From: an uncultured Pelagibacteraceae bacterium
GTDB lineage: Bacteria; Pseudomonadota; Alphaproteobacteria; Pelagibacterales; Pelagibacteraceae
Length of the DNA stretch: 64,000 bases
Direction: 5' to 3'
NCBI GenBank assembly: GCA_902588835.1
Contig: CACIQQ010000004.1
Coordinates: 1-64,000, forward strand
In this document: piece after piece, positions 19,879-28,654 of the stretch
Position numbering within the stretch: the first letter of the stretch is position 1
Layout: each line of letters starts with the position of its first letter
The notes under the pieces: model-generated
What the model saw: only the letters and a program-made list of their open reading frames with translations
The model's database searches: none
Told to the model about the DNA's origin: nothing
Program-made: the position numbers and the translations under genes

Positions 19879-20534
19879 TGAAGTCAGAATTACTCAAAAG
19901 ATCTATCTCATCACTTTTTCTAATGAGTTTTGTATTGCTAAGTGCTTTAATTAATGATTATATTTTTTTGAGTATATTATTCATTGTTGTAATATTGAGT
20001 TGGATTGAATGGATTAAAGTTATTGAAAAAATAAGATTTAAGAAACTTAATCATATAATCCATAATATACTTTTTTTAATATATCTTTTGATAGCATTTA
20101 TCATTTGTTTTAATGTCTTCATAATTGATAAATACTTCTTTTTAACAATATTAATGATTTGTGTTTTTTCAGACATTGGAGGATATGTGTTTGGAAAAAC
20201 TTTCGGTGGAAAAAAACTTACTAAGATTAGTCCCAATAAAACTATATCTGGATCGATAGGCTCTTTTATTTTATCTTATATTGGTTTTTTTTTAATATAT
20301 CTATATTTTGGCGATCTACTTTTTGTGAGACTGCAAATTGAAGCTTTAGTCTTTATACCATTTTTTATCTCTTTAATCTGTCAGTTAGGAGATTTATTTA
20401 TCTCTTATTTCAAAAGAAAAGCTAAAATCAAAAATACTGGAAATTTAATTCCTGGTCACGGAGGTTTATTGGACAGGATCGATGGTTCAATATTTGCTCT
20501 ACCAATAGGTTTTATAATAATATCTCTTCTATAA
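19878..20534 (+). CDS. cdsA: Phosphatidate cytidylyltransferase
   Basis: CdsA makes CDP-diacylglycerol from phosphatidate and CTP, the precursor of all major phospholipids. The 218-residue membrane protein has several hydrophobic helices and ends with the family signature: GDLFISYFKRK, then IPGHGGLLDRID. The signature Asp after Lys (normally KD) is Asn here (IKNTGN). The two metal-site aspartates that I align with the structurally known enzyme (in GDL and LDR) are kept. It is somewhat shorter than E. coli CdsA, having lost N-terminal helices. It lies between uppS and dxr, two bases before the latter. Confidence 0.94.
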   Translation: MKSELLKRSISSLFLMSFVLLSALINDYIFLSILFIVVILSWIEWIKVIEKIRFKKLNHIIHNILFLIYLLIAFIICFNVFIIDKYFFLTILMICVFSDIGGYVFGKTFGGKKLTKISPNKTISGSIGSFILSYIGFFLIYLYFGDLLFVRLQIEALVFIPFFISLICQLGDLFISYFKRKAKIKNTGNLIPGHGGLLDRIDGSIFALPIGFIIISLL

Positions 20535-20536
20535 TA

Positions 20537-21706
20537 ATGAAAAAAATTATCATACTAGGTTCGACTGGATCAATCGGAAGACAAACTATTGAGATAGTTG
20601 AGAAAAATAAAAAAAATTTTAAAGTAATTTTGTTATCGACAAATAAAAATATAAATATCTTATCGGAACAAATAAAGAAATTTAATGTTCAAAATGTTGT
20701 AGTCACAAATATCAATAGTTATAAAAAGATCAAAAAAAAATTTAAAAAAATTAATGTTTTAAATAATTTTGAAAAACTTGATAAAATTATAAAAGGTAAA
20801 GTCGATTATACAATGTCTGCAATTTCAGGTTTTGATGGATTAAGACCAACAATAAAAATAATTAAAAAGACAAAAAAAATAGCAATAGCTAATAAAGAGT
20901 CAATTATTTGTGGTTGGGAATTAATTAAAAAAGAAATAAAAAAAAATAAAACAGTTTTTATTCCTGTTGACTCCGAACATTTCTCTATATGGTCGGTTAT
21001 AAAAGACTCTCATAAAGATGAAATTGAAAAAATTTTTTTGACTGCTTCAGGTGGACCTTTTCTTAATAAAAAAAATATTAAAAAAGTAAAACTGATAAAT
21101 GCTCTTAAACATCCAAATTGGAAAATGGGAAAAAAAATATCTGTAGACTCTGCAACTCTTATGAATAAAATTTTTGAGTTAATTGAAGCTAAAAAAATGT
21201 TTGATTTAGAGTTAGATAAATTTGATGTTCTTATACACCCCAAATCTTACATACACGCTATCGTAAAATTTAAAAATGGTTTAATCAAAATTATAGCTCA
21301 TGATACAGATATGAAAATTCCCATTTACAATTCCATTTATATAGATGAAAAAAAACAATGCTATTTTAAATCAAAAAAAATTAATTTAGAAATTCTTAAC
21401 TCATTAAACCTTCAAAAAGTTAATGATAAAAAATTTCCAGTAATAAAATTGTTAAAAAAATTGACAAATAAAAACAGTTTATTTGATACCGCTATTGTTT
21501 CAGTTAATGATGAAATAGTGAGTCTTTTTTTAAAAAAGAAAATAAAATTTTTTGAAATATCAAAAAAAATTACCACCATATTAGGATTACCTTTTTTAAC
21601 AAAATTTAAGGGTCAAAAACCAAAAAATTTAGCTCAAATTGAAAGATTAAATGAGTTTGTAAGATTGAAAACGCGAACTTTAAGTGTAATATCCGAAAAA
21701 AAATGA
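20537..21706 (+). CDS. dxr: 1-deoxy-D-xylulose 5-phosphate reductoisomerase
   Basis: Dxr converts DXP to MEP, the committed step of the non-mevalonate isoprenoid pathway, using NADPH. Motifs are the Rossmann start ILGSTGSIGRQT, ANKESIICGWE, the metal site PVDSEHFSIW (Asp/Glu), TASGGPF, HPNWKMGKKISVDSATLMNKIFE (split by conserved HPNWKMG and SVDSATLMNK) and the C-terminal helical domain. 389 residues is normal. It shares the pathway with ispDF at 43482-44597. bamA begins in its stop region; rseP, usually found between dxr and bamA, is missing. Confidence 0.97.
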   Translation: MKKIIILGSTGSIGRQTIEIVEKNKKNFKVILLSTNKNINILSEQIKKFNVQNVVVTNINSYKKIKKKFKKINVLNNFEKLDKIIKGKVDYTMSAISGFDGLRPTIKIIKKTKKIAIANKESIICGWELIKKEIKKNKTVFIPVDSEHFSIWSVIKDSHKDEIEKIFLTASGGPFLNKKNIKKVKLINALKHPNWKMGKKISVDSATLMNKIFELIEAKKMFDLELDKFDVLIHPKSYIHAIVKFKNGLIKIIAHDTDMKIPIYNSIYIDEKKQCYFKSKKINLEILNSLNLQKVNDKKFPVIKLLKKLTNKNSLFDTAIVSVNDEIVSLFLKKKIKFFEISKKITTILGLPFLTKFKGQKPKNLAQIERLNEFVRLKTRTLSVISEKK

Positions 21707-23931
21707 AATACATTTTATTAATTATACTATTATTTAAATTTGCATTTTCTAACGTAGTAGCAGATGTGATAAATGATATTGAGGTAAAAAATAATGATCG
21801 AATCACAAAAGAAAGTATTGTTACTTTCAGCGGAATTAAATTTGGAAATAATTATTCCCAAGATCAATTAAATCAAATTTTATTAGACTTATACGACACG
21901 AATTTTTTTTCGGATATCAAGTTTAAAATAGAAGGCAACACTCTTATTGTTGAAGTTGTAGAGAGAAAAATTATCCAATCAATAATACTAAATGGTATAA
22001 AAGCTGAAAAAACAAAAAAATCCATTTTAAAAAACTTAAATCTTAAAGAAAAAAGTCCATATATTGAATTTTTAGCAAAGCAAGATATTTCAAGAATCGA
22101 AACATCCTTAAATAACGCCGGTTATTATTTTAATGAAGTAGATGTTTCAATGAAGACAAATGACAATCAAACCATAGATTTAGTTTATGACATAAAATTA
22201 GGCGATAAAGCTTTGATACAAAATATTATTTTCACTGGTGATAAATATTACAAAGATAAAAAATTAAAAAATATTATTGTTAGCGAGGAAAGCAAATTTT
22301 GGAAATTCATTTCAACCAAGAAATATTTAAACCCAGAGCAAATTGAACTTGATTTAAGATTATTAGAAAAATTTTATCTCAATAAAGGTTTTTACAATGT
22401 AAAGATTAAAAATTCATCAGCTATCTTCAATGATAATTATTTTAATTTAGTTTACAATATAGACTCCGGTAAAATTTTTACTATTAAAGATGCAAAACTA
22501 GTTTTACCTGATGATTTCGATGAAAAAGATTTTAAAGATGTTGAAAAAATTTTGAAAAAAATTGAGGGTGAAAAATATTCTTTAAATAAATTAAATAAGG
22601 TTGTGAGGCAAATAGATAAAATTTCAGTATCAAGATTATATGATTTTATTGATGCAACTATTGAAACCGAAGTAATTGAGGATAACAAATTAAATATAAC
22701 TTTTGCTGTAAAAGAAAGTGAGAAATTCTATGTAAAAAAAATAAATGTAATTGGAAACAATATAACCGAAGAAAGAGTAATAAGAGATTTACTAGAGGTT
22801 GATGAAGGTGATCCTTTTAATAAGTTATTACATGCCAAATCGCTCAACAATATGAAGGGCCGAAATATTTTTCAGACAGTAAAAAGTAATATTATTGATA
22901 CGCCTGATAAAAATTTAAAAAATATAGATATAATAGTTGAAGAAAAAGCTACCGGTGAAATACTTTTAGGTGCAGGAGTTGGATCCGAGGGAGGTACTGC
23001 TCAATTTTCAGTATCGGAAAATAATTTCTTAGGAAAAGGTGTAAAATTATCTACCGGTCTAAGAATAAGTGAAGAACGTTTAAGAGGAAACTTTACAGTT
23101 CAAAATCCAAATTTTAATTACTCAGGAAAAGCTCTTTTAACAGATGTATTTTTGACAGATACAGATAAATTAACAGATTCTGGTTACAAATCTACAGATG
23201 CAGGTTTTAGTATTGGTACAGGTTTTGAGCAGTATGATGATTTATATTTTAGACCTACATTTAGAACTACGTACGAGCAACTAACTACGAACTCATCTGC
23301 AAGTTCAAACTTAAAAAAACAAGAAGGATCTTATTTTACAACAACAATCGGTTACTCACTTGATTTAGATAAAAGAAATCAAAGATTTCAAACTACCGAT
23401 GGTTTCCGATCTAAATTTACTCAAATTATTCCAATAATATCTGAAAGTAATACGTTATTGAACGGCTATCAGGTTGATAGTTTTCATTCGTTGGAAGACA
23501 TTACTGCCAGCTTAGGGTTATATTTACGAGCTGTGACTGGTCTATCGGATGATGTAAGAATATCTGAACGATTAAATTTACCTAGAAAAAGATTAAGAGG
23601 TTTTGAATCAGGTAAAATTGGTCCTGTTGACTCAAATGACCACGTTGGTGGAAATTATGCTGCTTCATTAAATTTTCAAACTAATTTACCATTTCTCTTT
23701 AGAAGTCTTCAAAGTGTTGATTTCAATTACTTTATTGATGCAGCTAATGTATGGGGAGTCGATTATTCTAGTTCCATTGATCAGTCAAATTCAATAAGAT
23801 CCTCAACAGGTGTTGGACTTGAATGGTTCTCACCGATTGGACCTTTTACTTTTACTTTGGCTCAGCCCATTACTAAACAAAGTTCTGATAAAACCCAAAG
23901 TTTCCAATTTAATATTGGTACATCCTTTTAA
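21703..23931 (+). CDS. bamA: Outer membrane protein assembly factor BamA
   Basis: BamA is the central beta-barrel insertase of the outer membrane. The 742-residue precursor has a signal peptide (about residues 1-20), five POTRA repeats to about residue 400 and a C-terminal 16-stranded barrel. The barrel carries the conserved lid-loop motif RLRGFESGKIGPVD and ends in Phe after alternating hydrophobics (FQFNIGTSF), the C-terminal signature recognised by the BAM complex itself. It is followed by skp, its periplasmic chaperone partner. Confidence 0.96.
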   Translation: MKYILLIILLFKFAFSNVVADVINDIEVKNNDRITKESIVTFSGIKFGNNYSQDQLNQILLDLYDTNFFSDIKFKIEGNTLIVEVVERKIIQSIILNGIKAEKTKKSILKNLNLKEKSPYIEFLAKQDISRIETSLNNAGYYFNEVDVSMKTNDNQTIDLVYDIKLGDKALIQNIIFTGDKYYKDKKLKNIIVSEESKFWKFISTKKYLNPEQIELDLRLLEKFYLNKGFYNVKIKNSSAIFNDNYFNLVYNIDSGKIFTIKDAKLVLPDDFDEKDFKDVEKILKKIEGEKYSLNKLNKVVRQIDKISVSRLYDFIDATIETEVIEDNKLNITFAVKESEKFYVKKINVIGNNITEERVIRDLLEVDEGDPFNKLLHAKSLNNMKGRNIFQTVKSNIIDTPDKNLKNIDIIVEEKATGEILLGAGVGSEGGTAQFSVSENNFLGKGVKLSTGLRISEERLRGNFTVQNPNFNYSGKALLTDVFLTDTDKLTDSGYKSTDAGFSIGTGFEQYDDLYFRPTFRTTYEQLTTNSSASSNLKKQEGSYFTTTIGYSLDLDKRNQRFQTTDGFRSKFTQIIPIISESNTLLNGYQVDSFHSLEDITASLGLYLRAVTGLSDDVRISERLNLPRKRLRGFESGKIGPVDSNDHVGGNYAASLNFQTNLPFLFRSLQSVDFNYFIDAANVWGVDYSSSIDQSNSIRSSTGVGLEWFSPIGPFTFTLAQPITKQSSDKTQSFQFNIGTSF

Positions 23932-23934
23932 TTA

Positions 23935-24453
23935 ATGAAAAAAATATTTACTATCATTGTTCTTTTTTTTATAATTTTTTTACCATCAAATTCAGCTGAA
24001 AAGGTCGTTTATCTTGATGTAGAAAAGATTATGCAAGAGTCCTCTCCAGGAAAATCGATAATATCACAATTAAAGAAGAAAAGAGAAATATCTATATCTA
24101 ATCTTAAAAAAAAAGAAAAAGAAATTTTTGAAAAAGAAAAAAAACTAATCTCTCAAAAAAATGTTTTAAGTCAAGAAGAGTTTGAAAAAAAACTTAAAGA
24201 TCTAAGAGGTGATATTACCAATTTTCAAAAGGATAGAAATAAAAAGATTAATGAAATTAACAAATCTAGAATAAGTGCAACAACCAAATTACTAAAAAAA
24301 TTAACACCAATTTTAGAAGATTATTCAAATAAAAACTCTATTAGAATTATTGTTCAAAAAAAAAATATTGTTATGGGTAAAAAGGAAGATGATATAACCA
24401 AAGATATATTAGATCTGGTAAATCAAAAGATTAAAAATATTAAAATAGATTAA
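23935..24453 (+). CDS. skp: Skp/OmpH family periplasmic chaperone
   Basis: Skp trimers hold unfolded outer-membrane proteins during their passage across the periplasm. The product has a signal peptide (about residues 1-21, ending SNSA), then VVYLDVEKIMQESSPGKSI, and long Lys/Glu-rich amphipathic helices (about 45-125) that form the coiled-coil tentacles. 172 residues and the position right after bamA are typical. Sequence is low-complexity in the helices, so the family call rests on the ends and the context. Confidence 0.9.
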   Translation: MKKIFTIIVLFFIIFLPSNSAEKVVYLDVEKIMQESSPGKSIISQLKKKREISISNLKKKEKEIFEKEKKLISQKNVLSQEEFEKKLKDLRGDITNFQKDRNKKINEINKSRISATTKLLKKLTPILEDYSNKNSIRIIVQKKNIVMGKKEDDITKDILDLVNQKIKNIKID

Positions 24454-24457
24454 AATA

Positions 24458-24907
24458 ATGTCAAACAGCTTAACAAAAGAGGAAATAAAAAATCTTTTAC
24501 CTCATAGAGAACCAATGTTGCTGTTAGATCAATTAATAGACATAAAAAAGTTAAAATCTGGCACTGCAATTGTAAATGTTACAAAAGAGAGTTTTTTTGT
24601 TAAAGGACACTTTCCAGGTCAACCTGTTATGCCTGGAGTATTAATTGTTGAAGCTTTTGGTCAGGCTGCTGCAGCTCTAACAGCTCATGGATTAGATAAG
24701 TCAACTTACGAGAATAAATTAGTTTTTTTAATGAATATTGAAAAGGCCAGGTTTAGAAATCCAGTAATACCTAATTGCAAGCTTGAACTTAAAATTGAAG
24801 CAATCAGATCCCATGGTAGAGTGTGGAAATATAAAGGAGACGCCTTTGTAAACGATTTAAAGATGGCAGATGCCACATGGTCTGCAACGATTGTTGATAG
24901 GAAATAA
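24458..24907 (+). CDS. fabZ: 3-hydroxyacyl-ACP dehydratase FabZ
   Basis: FabZ dehydrates 3-hydroxyacyl-ACP in type II fatty-acid synthesis. The hot-dog-fold motifs LPHREPMLLLDQ, VKGHFPGQPVMPGVLIVEAF (catalytic His and Glu) and the C-terminal KMADATWSATI are present in 149 residues. It competes with LpxA and LpxD for 3-hydroxyacyl-ACP, which explains the clustering. Here it precedes lpxD, whereas the usual order is lpxD-fabZ-lpxA. Confidence 0.97.
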   Translation: MSNSLTKEEIKNLLPHREPMLLLDQLIDIKKLKSGTAIVNVTKESFFVKGHFPGQPVMPGVLIVEAFGQAAAALTAHGLDKSTYENKLVFLMNIEKARFRNPVIPNCKLELKIEAIRSHGRVWKYKGDAFVNDLKMADATWSATIVDRK

Positions 24908-24961
24908 TTAGCAATAAAACTTGATAGGTAAAAATAACGAGTATTTGTTATTAACTCTGAA

Positions 24962-25942
24962 ATGACAAATCCTTTTTTTAAAAATAATGGTCCTTTTACA
25001 ATAAAAGATATCAATAAAGTTTTAGAAATTAAAAATAATAATAAAAATATTAAAACAAAAATTTTTGATATTTCCGATTTAAATTCTGCATCAAATAAAG
25101 ATATAACCTTTTTACATTCAAATAAATATAAGTCTCAAGCATCAATTACAAAAGCGGTAGCGTGTATTACTACAAAAAATTTGCAGCATGTTTTACCGGA
25201 TAAATGTGAAAAAATTATTGTCGAGAATGTTTTGATAAGTACTGCTAAAGTGACAGAAATTTTTTATCCTAACTCTGTTAATGATGATTTTGACAATTCT
25301 GTAAAAGAAATTTCAAAAACAAAATTTAAAAATAAAGTAAAGTTTGGTAAAAATGTTCTAATTGGCTCAAATGTCAAGATCGGTAAAAACTGTTCAATTG
25401 GTCATAATACTATAATTGAAAAAAATGTTATAATTGGAGATAAATGCTCAATTGGATCAAATACAATTATAAGAAATACAATTTTAAAAACCAATATTAA
25501 AGTTTTAGACAGTTGCGTGATAGGTAAAAAAGGATTTGGTTTCTTCCCCAAAAATGGAAACAATTATAGATTTCCACAAATAGGAATAGTTCTTATTAAT
25601 GATTATTCAGAAATTGGATGTGGATCAACAATAGATAGAGGCTCTATATCAAATACAGTAATTGGTAAAAATACTTATCTTGATAATCAAATACATATTG
25701 CTCACAACGTTAAGATTGGAGACAATTGTATAATTGCGGGTCAAGTTGGTTTTGCTGGATCTTCAACTTTAGGTAATAATGTTATGATAGGTGGTCAAGC
25801 CGGTATTTCAGGACATCTTAAAATTGGAAATAATATTAAAATTGGTGGAGGTAGTGGAGTTATAAAAGATATCCCAGACAACAGTAGAGTTATGGGATAT
25901 CCAGCAAAAGATTTAAAAGAATTTATTAAAAATAACAAATAA
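24962..25942 (+). CDS. lpxD: UDP-3-O-acylglucosamine N-acyltransferase
   Basis: LpxD adds the N-linked 3-hydroxyacyl chain in lipid A synthesis. The 326-residue protein has an N-terminal uridine-binding domain (residues 1-100, with NKDITFLHSNKY). A left-handed beta-helix of hexapeptide repeats (about 100-290) carries the catalytic region QIHIAHNVKIGDNC, and the protein ends with GYPAKDLKEF. It is separated from fabZ by a 54-base gap, the largest within this cluster, and is followed by lpxA. Confidence 0.96.
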   Translation: MTNPFFKNNGPFTIKDINKVLEIKNNNKNIKTKIFDISDLNSASNKDITFLHSNKYKSQASITKAVACITTKNLQHVLPDKCEKIIVENVLISTAKVTEIFYPNSVNDDFDNSVKEISKTKFKNKVKFGKNVLIGSNVKIGKNCSIGHNTIIEKNVIIGDKCSIGSNTIIRNTILKTNIKVLDSCVIGKKGFGFFPKNGNNYRFPQIGIVLINDYSEIGCGSTIDRGSISNTVIGKNTYLDNQIHIAHNVKIGDNCIIAGQVGFAGSSTLGNNVMIGGQAGISGHLKIGNNIKIGGGSGVIKDIPDNSRVMGYPAKDLKEFIKNNK

Positions 25943-25954
25943 AAAAATAAACTT

Positions 25955-26737
25955 ATGATTCACAAAACAGCAATTGTAGATAAAAAAGCTAAAATTTCAG
26001 CAAAAGTAATGATAGGACCTTATAGTATCGTAGGTCCTGATGTTGAAATAGGCGAAGGCGCTGAAATTCAATCACATGTTAATATTACAGGAAATACAAT
26101 TATTGGTAATAATACAAAAATTTTTCCATTTGCTTCGATTGGAACAAACCCGCAAGATTTAAAATACAAAGGAGAGAAAACGGGATTAGAAATAGGAAAC
26201 AATAACATAATAAGGGAACATGTAACTATAAATACAGGCACAAATGGAGGGGGTGGAATAACAAAAATAGGTAATAACAATCTTCTAATGATAGGTGCTC
26301 ACATTGCACATGATTGCATAGTTGGTAATAATGTGATTATTGCAAACAGTTCAGCTATTGCTGGACATGCACAAATTTCAGATGATGTAATAATCGGGGG
26401 AAATTGTGGTATTCAACAATTTACAAGAATAGGAAGAATGGCAATGATAGGTGGTATGTCAGGAGTTTCAAGAGATGTAATTCCATACGGTTTATCATTC
26501 GGTAATAGAAACTATCTTGAAGGAATTAATCTCATAGGTTTAAGAAGAAAAAAAGTTTCAAATAAAGAAATTTTAGCCCTCTCAGAAGCTTATAAAGAAA
26601 TCTTTAAGACAAAGTCTTTACATGAAAATTTAGCAAAATTGAGCGAGTCTCTTAAGGTAAACACATATGTAAGAGAGGTGATAGACTTTATTAACCATGA
26701 TAAAAAAAGGCCAATTTGTACGCCATTAAGTAAATAA
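25955..26737 (+). CDS. lpxA: Acyl-ACP--UDP-N-acetylglucosamine O-acyltransferase
   Basis: LpxA catalyses the first step of lipid A synthesis. The 260-residue protein is an almost pure hexapeptide-repeat beta-helix. It contains [13 protein letters not shown], the catalytic His segment [14 protein letters not shown], and the typical [17 protein letters not shown] before the helical C-terminus. lpxI begins one base after its stop. Confidence 0.98.
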   Translation: MIHKTAIVDKKAKISAKVMIGPYSIVGPDVEIGEGAEIQSHVNITGNTIIGNNTKIFPFASIGTNPQDLKYKGEKTGLEIGNNNIIREHVTINTGTNGGGGITKIGNNNLLMIGAHIAHDCIVGNNVIIANSSAIAGHAQISDDVIIGGNCGIQQFTRIGRMAMIGGMSGVSRDVIPYGLSFGNRNYLEGINLIGLRRKKVSNKEILALSEAYKEIFKTKSLHENLAKLSESLKVNTYVREVIDFINHDKKRPICTPLSK

Positions 26738-26738
26738 A

Positions 26739-27527
26739 ATGATAGGTTTGTTCTTTGGAGATACCGATTTTCCAAAATTAATTTTAAAAAAACTAAAAAA
26801 AATTAAAAAAAAATATCTTATCTTAGATTTATCAAGAAAAAATATTTTCAAAAAAGACTCAAAGTCATTCAGAGTAAACATAGGAAAATTTGGGTCTATT
26901 TTGAAATTATTGAGAGAGAATAAATGCAATAAAGTAATATTTGCAGGTAAAATAGATAAACCAAATTTGTCAAAATTAAAACTTGATATGACTGGAATTT
27001 ACTATCTTCCGAGAATTATCAAAGCTTATAAAAAAGGAGATGCTGCTATATTAAAAGAATTAATAAATATTTTATCTTTAGAAAACATAAAGGTAATAAA
27101 ATCTACATTTTTTACTCCAGAACTATCATTAAAGAAAGGTTCCTATACAAAAAATAAACCAACTAAAGATGACTTAAATGATATTAAAAAAGGTGAAAAT
27201 ATTCTTAAAAAAACAAATGCCTTTGACCATATTCAAGCAATTATTGTAAGGGAAAATTCAATTTCTAAAGAAACATCAAGGGGTACTAAAAGTTTAATTA
27301 AAAAAATGAATAAAAAAAAAATCAAAAGAGGTGTATTAATTAAATATCCAAAGAAAAAACAAGATATGAGAGTTGATTTACCTACAATAGGTTTGGATAC
27401 TTTAAAGGATTGTAAAAAAGCAGGTCTTAAAGGGGTGGTGCTCAAAGATAAACAAAATATTTTTTTAGAAAAAAAAAAATGCATTAATTTTGCCACTAAA
27501 AATAAGATGTTTATATTAGTAAAATGA
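26739..27527 (+). CDS. lpxI: UDP-2,3-diacylglucosamine pyrophosphatase LpxI
   Basis: LpxI (DUF1009) hydrolyses UDP-2,3-diacylglucosamine to lipid X and UMP; it replaces LpxH in most Alphaproteobacteria. The 262-residue product has an N-terminal domain with VIFAGKI, and a C-terminal catalytic domain with GENILKKTNAFDHIQAIIV, the RENSIS stretch, KKKQDMRVDLPTIGLDTL and KAGLKGVVL. It sits between lpxA and lpxB, as expected. Its presence makes an LpxH role for the metallophosphoesterase at 62440-63252 unnecessary. It overlaps lpxB by four bases. Confidence 0.95.
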   Translation: MIGLFFGDTDFPKLILKKLKKIKKKYLILDLSRKNIFKKDSKSFRVNIGKFGSILKLLRENKCNKVIFAGKIDKPNLSKLKLDMTGIYYLPRIIKAYKKGDAAILKELINILSLENIKVIKSTFFTPELSLKKGSYTKNKPTKDDLNDIKKGENILKKTNAFDHIQAIIVRENSISKETSRGTKSLIKKMNKKKIKRGVLIKYPKKKQDMRVDLPTIGLDTLKDCKKAGLKGVVLKDKQNIFLEKKKCINFATKNKMFILVK

Positions 27528-28654
27528 AAAAAATCTTTATATTAACAGGGGAAGCTTCAGGAGATAAATTGGCATCAACAGTAATTGAAAAAATTCAAAA
27601 ACAAAATAAAGATGTGAAATTTTTGTCAGTCGGTGGATCAAATTTAACAAGTTTAGGCATAAATTCAATTTTCAATATTGAACAAATTACTTATATGGGT
27701 TTTACAAGCGTCTTATTTAATATTTTTAAAATTAAAAAAAAAATTGATTTCACTGTAAAAGAAATAATTAAATTTGATCCTGATATATTATTTAGTGTAG
27801 ATAGTCCTGATTTTACCTTACGCGTTGCCGAACGAGTAAAAAAAATTAATGCTAATATTAAGACTATTCATTATGTTGCACCTCAAGTTTGGATTTGGAG
27901 AGAAGGAAGAGTAAAAAAATTCAAAAAATTTATTGATCATTTTTTAATATTGTTTGATTTTGAAAGAAAATATTTTGATAAAGAAAATATCCCAAACACA
28001 TTTGTAGGGCATCCTTTATTAGAAAAAAATAAATCTAAAGTTGATATATCACATATTTCTAGAGGAAAGAAAATAATTTCTATATTCCCAGGAAGTAGAA
28101 TGTCAGAGCTTAAAGTACTTTTACCAATTTTAATCGAATTCATAAAGCTAATGAACAAAAAATATAAAGATTTTGTTTTTGTGTTTCATTCAACATTAGA
28201 AAATATAAATTTTATTACTGAAAAATTAGAAAAATCAAATTTAGATAATTGTGATATTGTAGTAGATAAAGATATCAAGTCTGAGGTACTACTCAATTCA
28301 ATTTTTGCTGTATCAAAATCAGGCACTGTTTCTTTGGAAATTTGTAATGCAAAAGTACCTTCAATTATTATTTATAAGATAAATTACGTTAATTACCTAA
28401 TAATGAAGTCTCTCGTAAAAGTTAAGTTCGCTAATATTATAAATATAATAAATAAAAGAGAAGTTATTCCAGAACTCTTACAAAATGAGTGTAATGCTAA
28501 AGAAATTTATAAATCAACTGTATACTTCTTAAAAAATCCAAAATTTGCACAAAATCAAGTTGAAGAATGCTCAAAAACCCTTGATCAGATAAGACCTCTT
28601 AGTTCCTCTAGCGAGGAGGCCGCAAAAGTCTTAAACAAATATCTTATTTCCTAA
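27524..28654 (+). CDS. lpxB: Lipid-A-disaccharide synthase
   Basis: LpxB (GT19) joins lipid X and UDP-2,3-diacylglucosamine to give the lipid A disaccharide. Motifs in the 376-residue protein are TGEASGDKLAS, GGSNLTSLGI, DSPDFTLRVAERVK, HYVAPQVWIWREGRVKK, GHPLLE, IFPGSRMSEL and KSGTVSLEICNAKVP. It closes the plus-strand lipid A cluster. Its last 24 bases overlap the 3' end of gltX on the other strand. Confidence 0.97.
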   Translation: MKKIFILTGEASGDKLASTVIEKIQKQNKDVKFLSVGGSNLTSLGINSIFNIEQITYMGFTSVLFNIFKIKKKIDFTVKEIIKFDPDILFSVDSPDFTLRVAERVKKINANIKTIHYVAPQVWIWREGRVKKFKKFIDHFLILFDFERKYFDKENIPNTFVGHPLLEKNKSKVDISHISRGKKIISIFPGSRMSELKVLLPILIEFIKLMNKKYKDFVFVFHSTLENINFITEKLEKSNLDNCDIVVDKDIKSEVLLNSIFAVSKSGTVSLEICNAKVPSIIIYKINYVNYLIMKSLVKVKFANIINIINKREVIPELLQNECNAKEIYKSTVYFLKNPKFAQNQVEECSKTLDQIRPLSSSSEEAAKVLNKYLIS

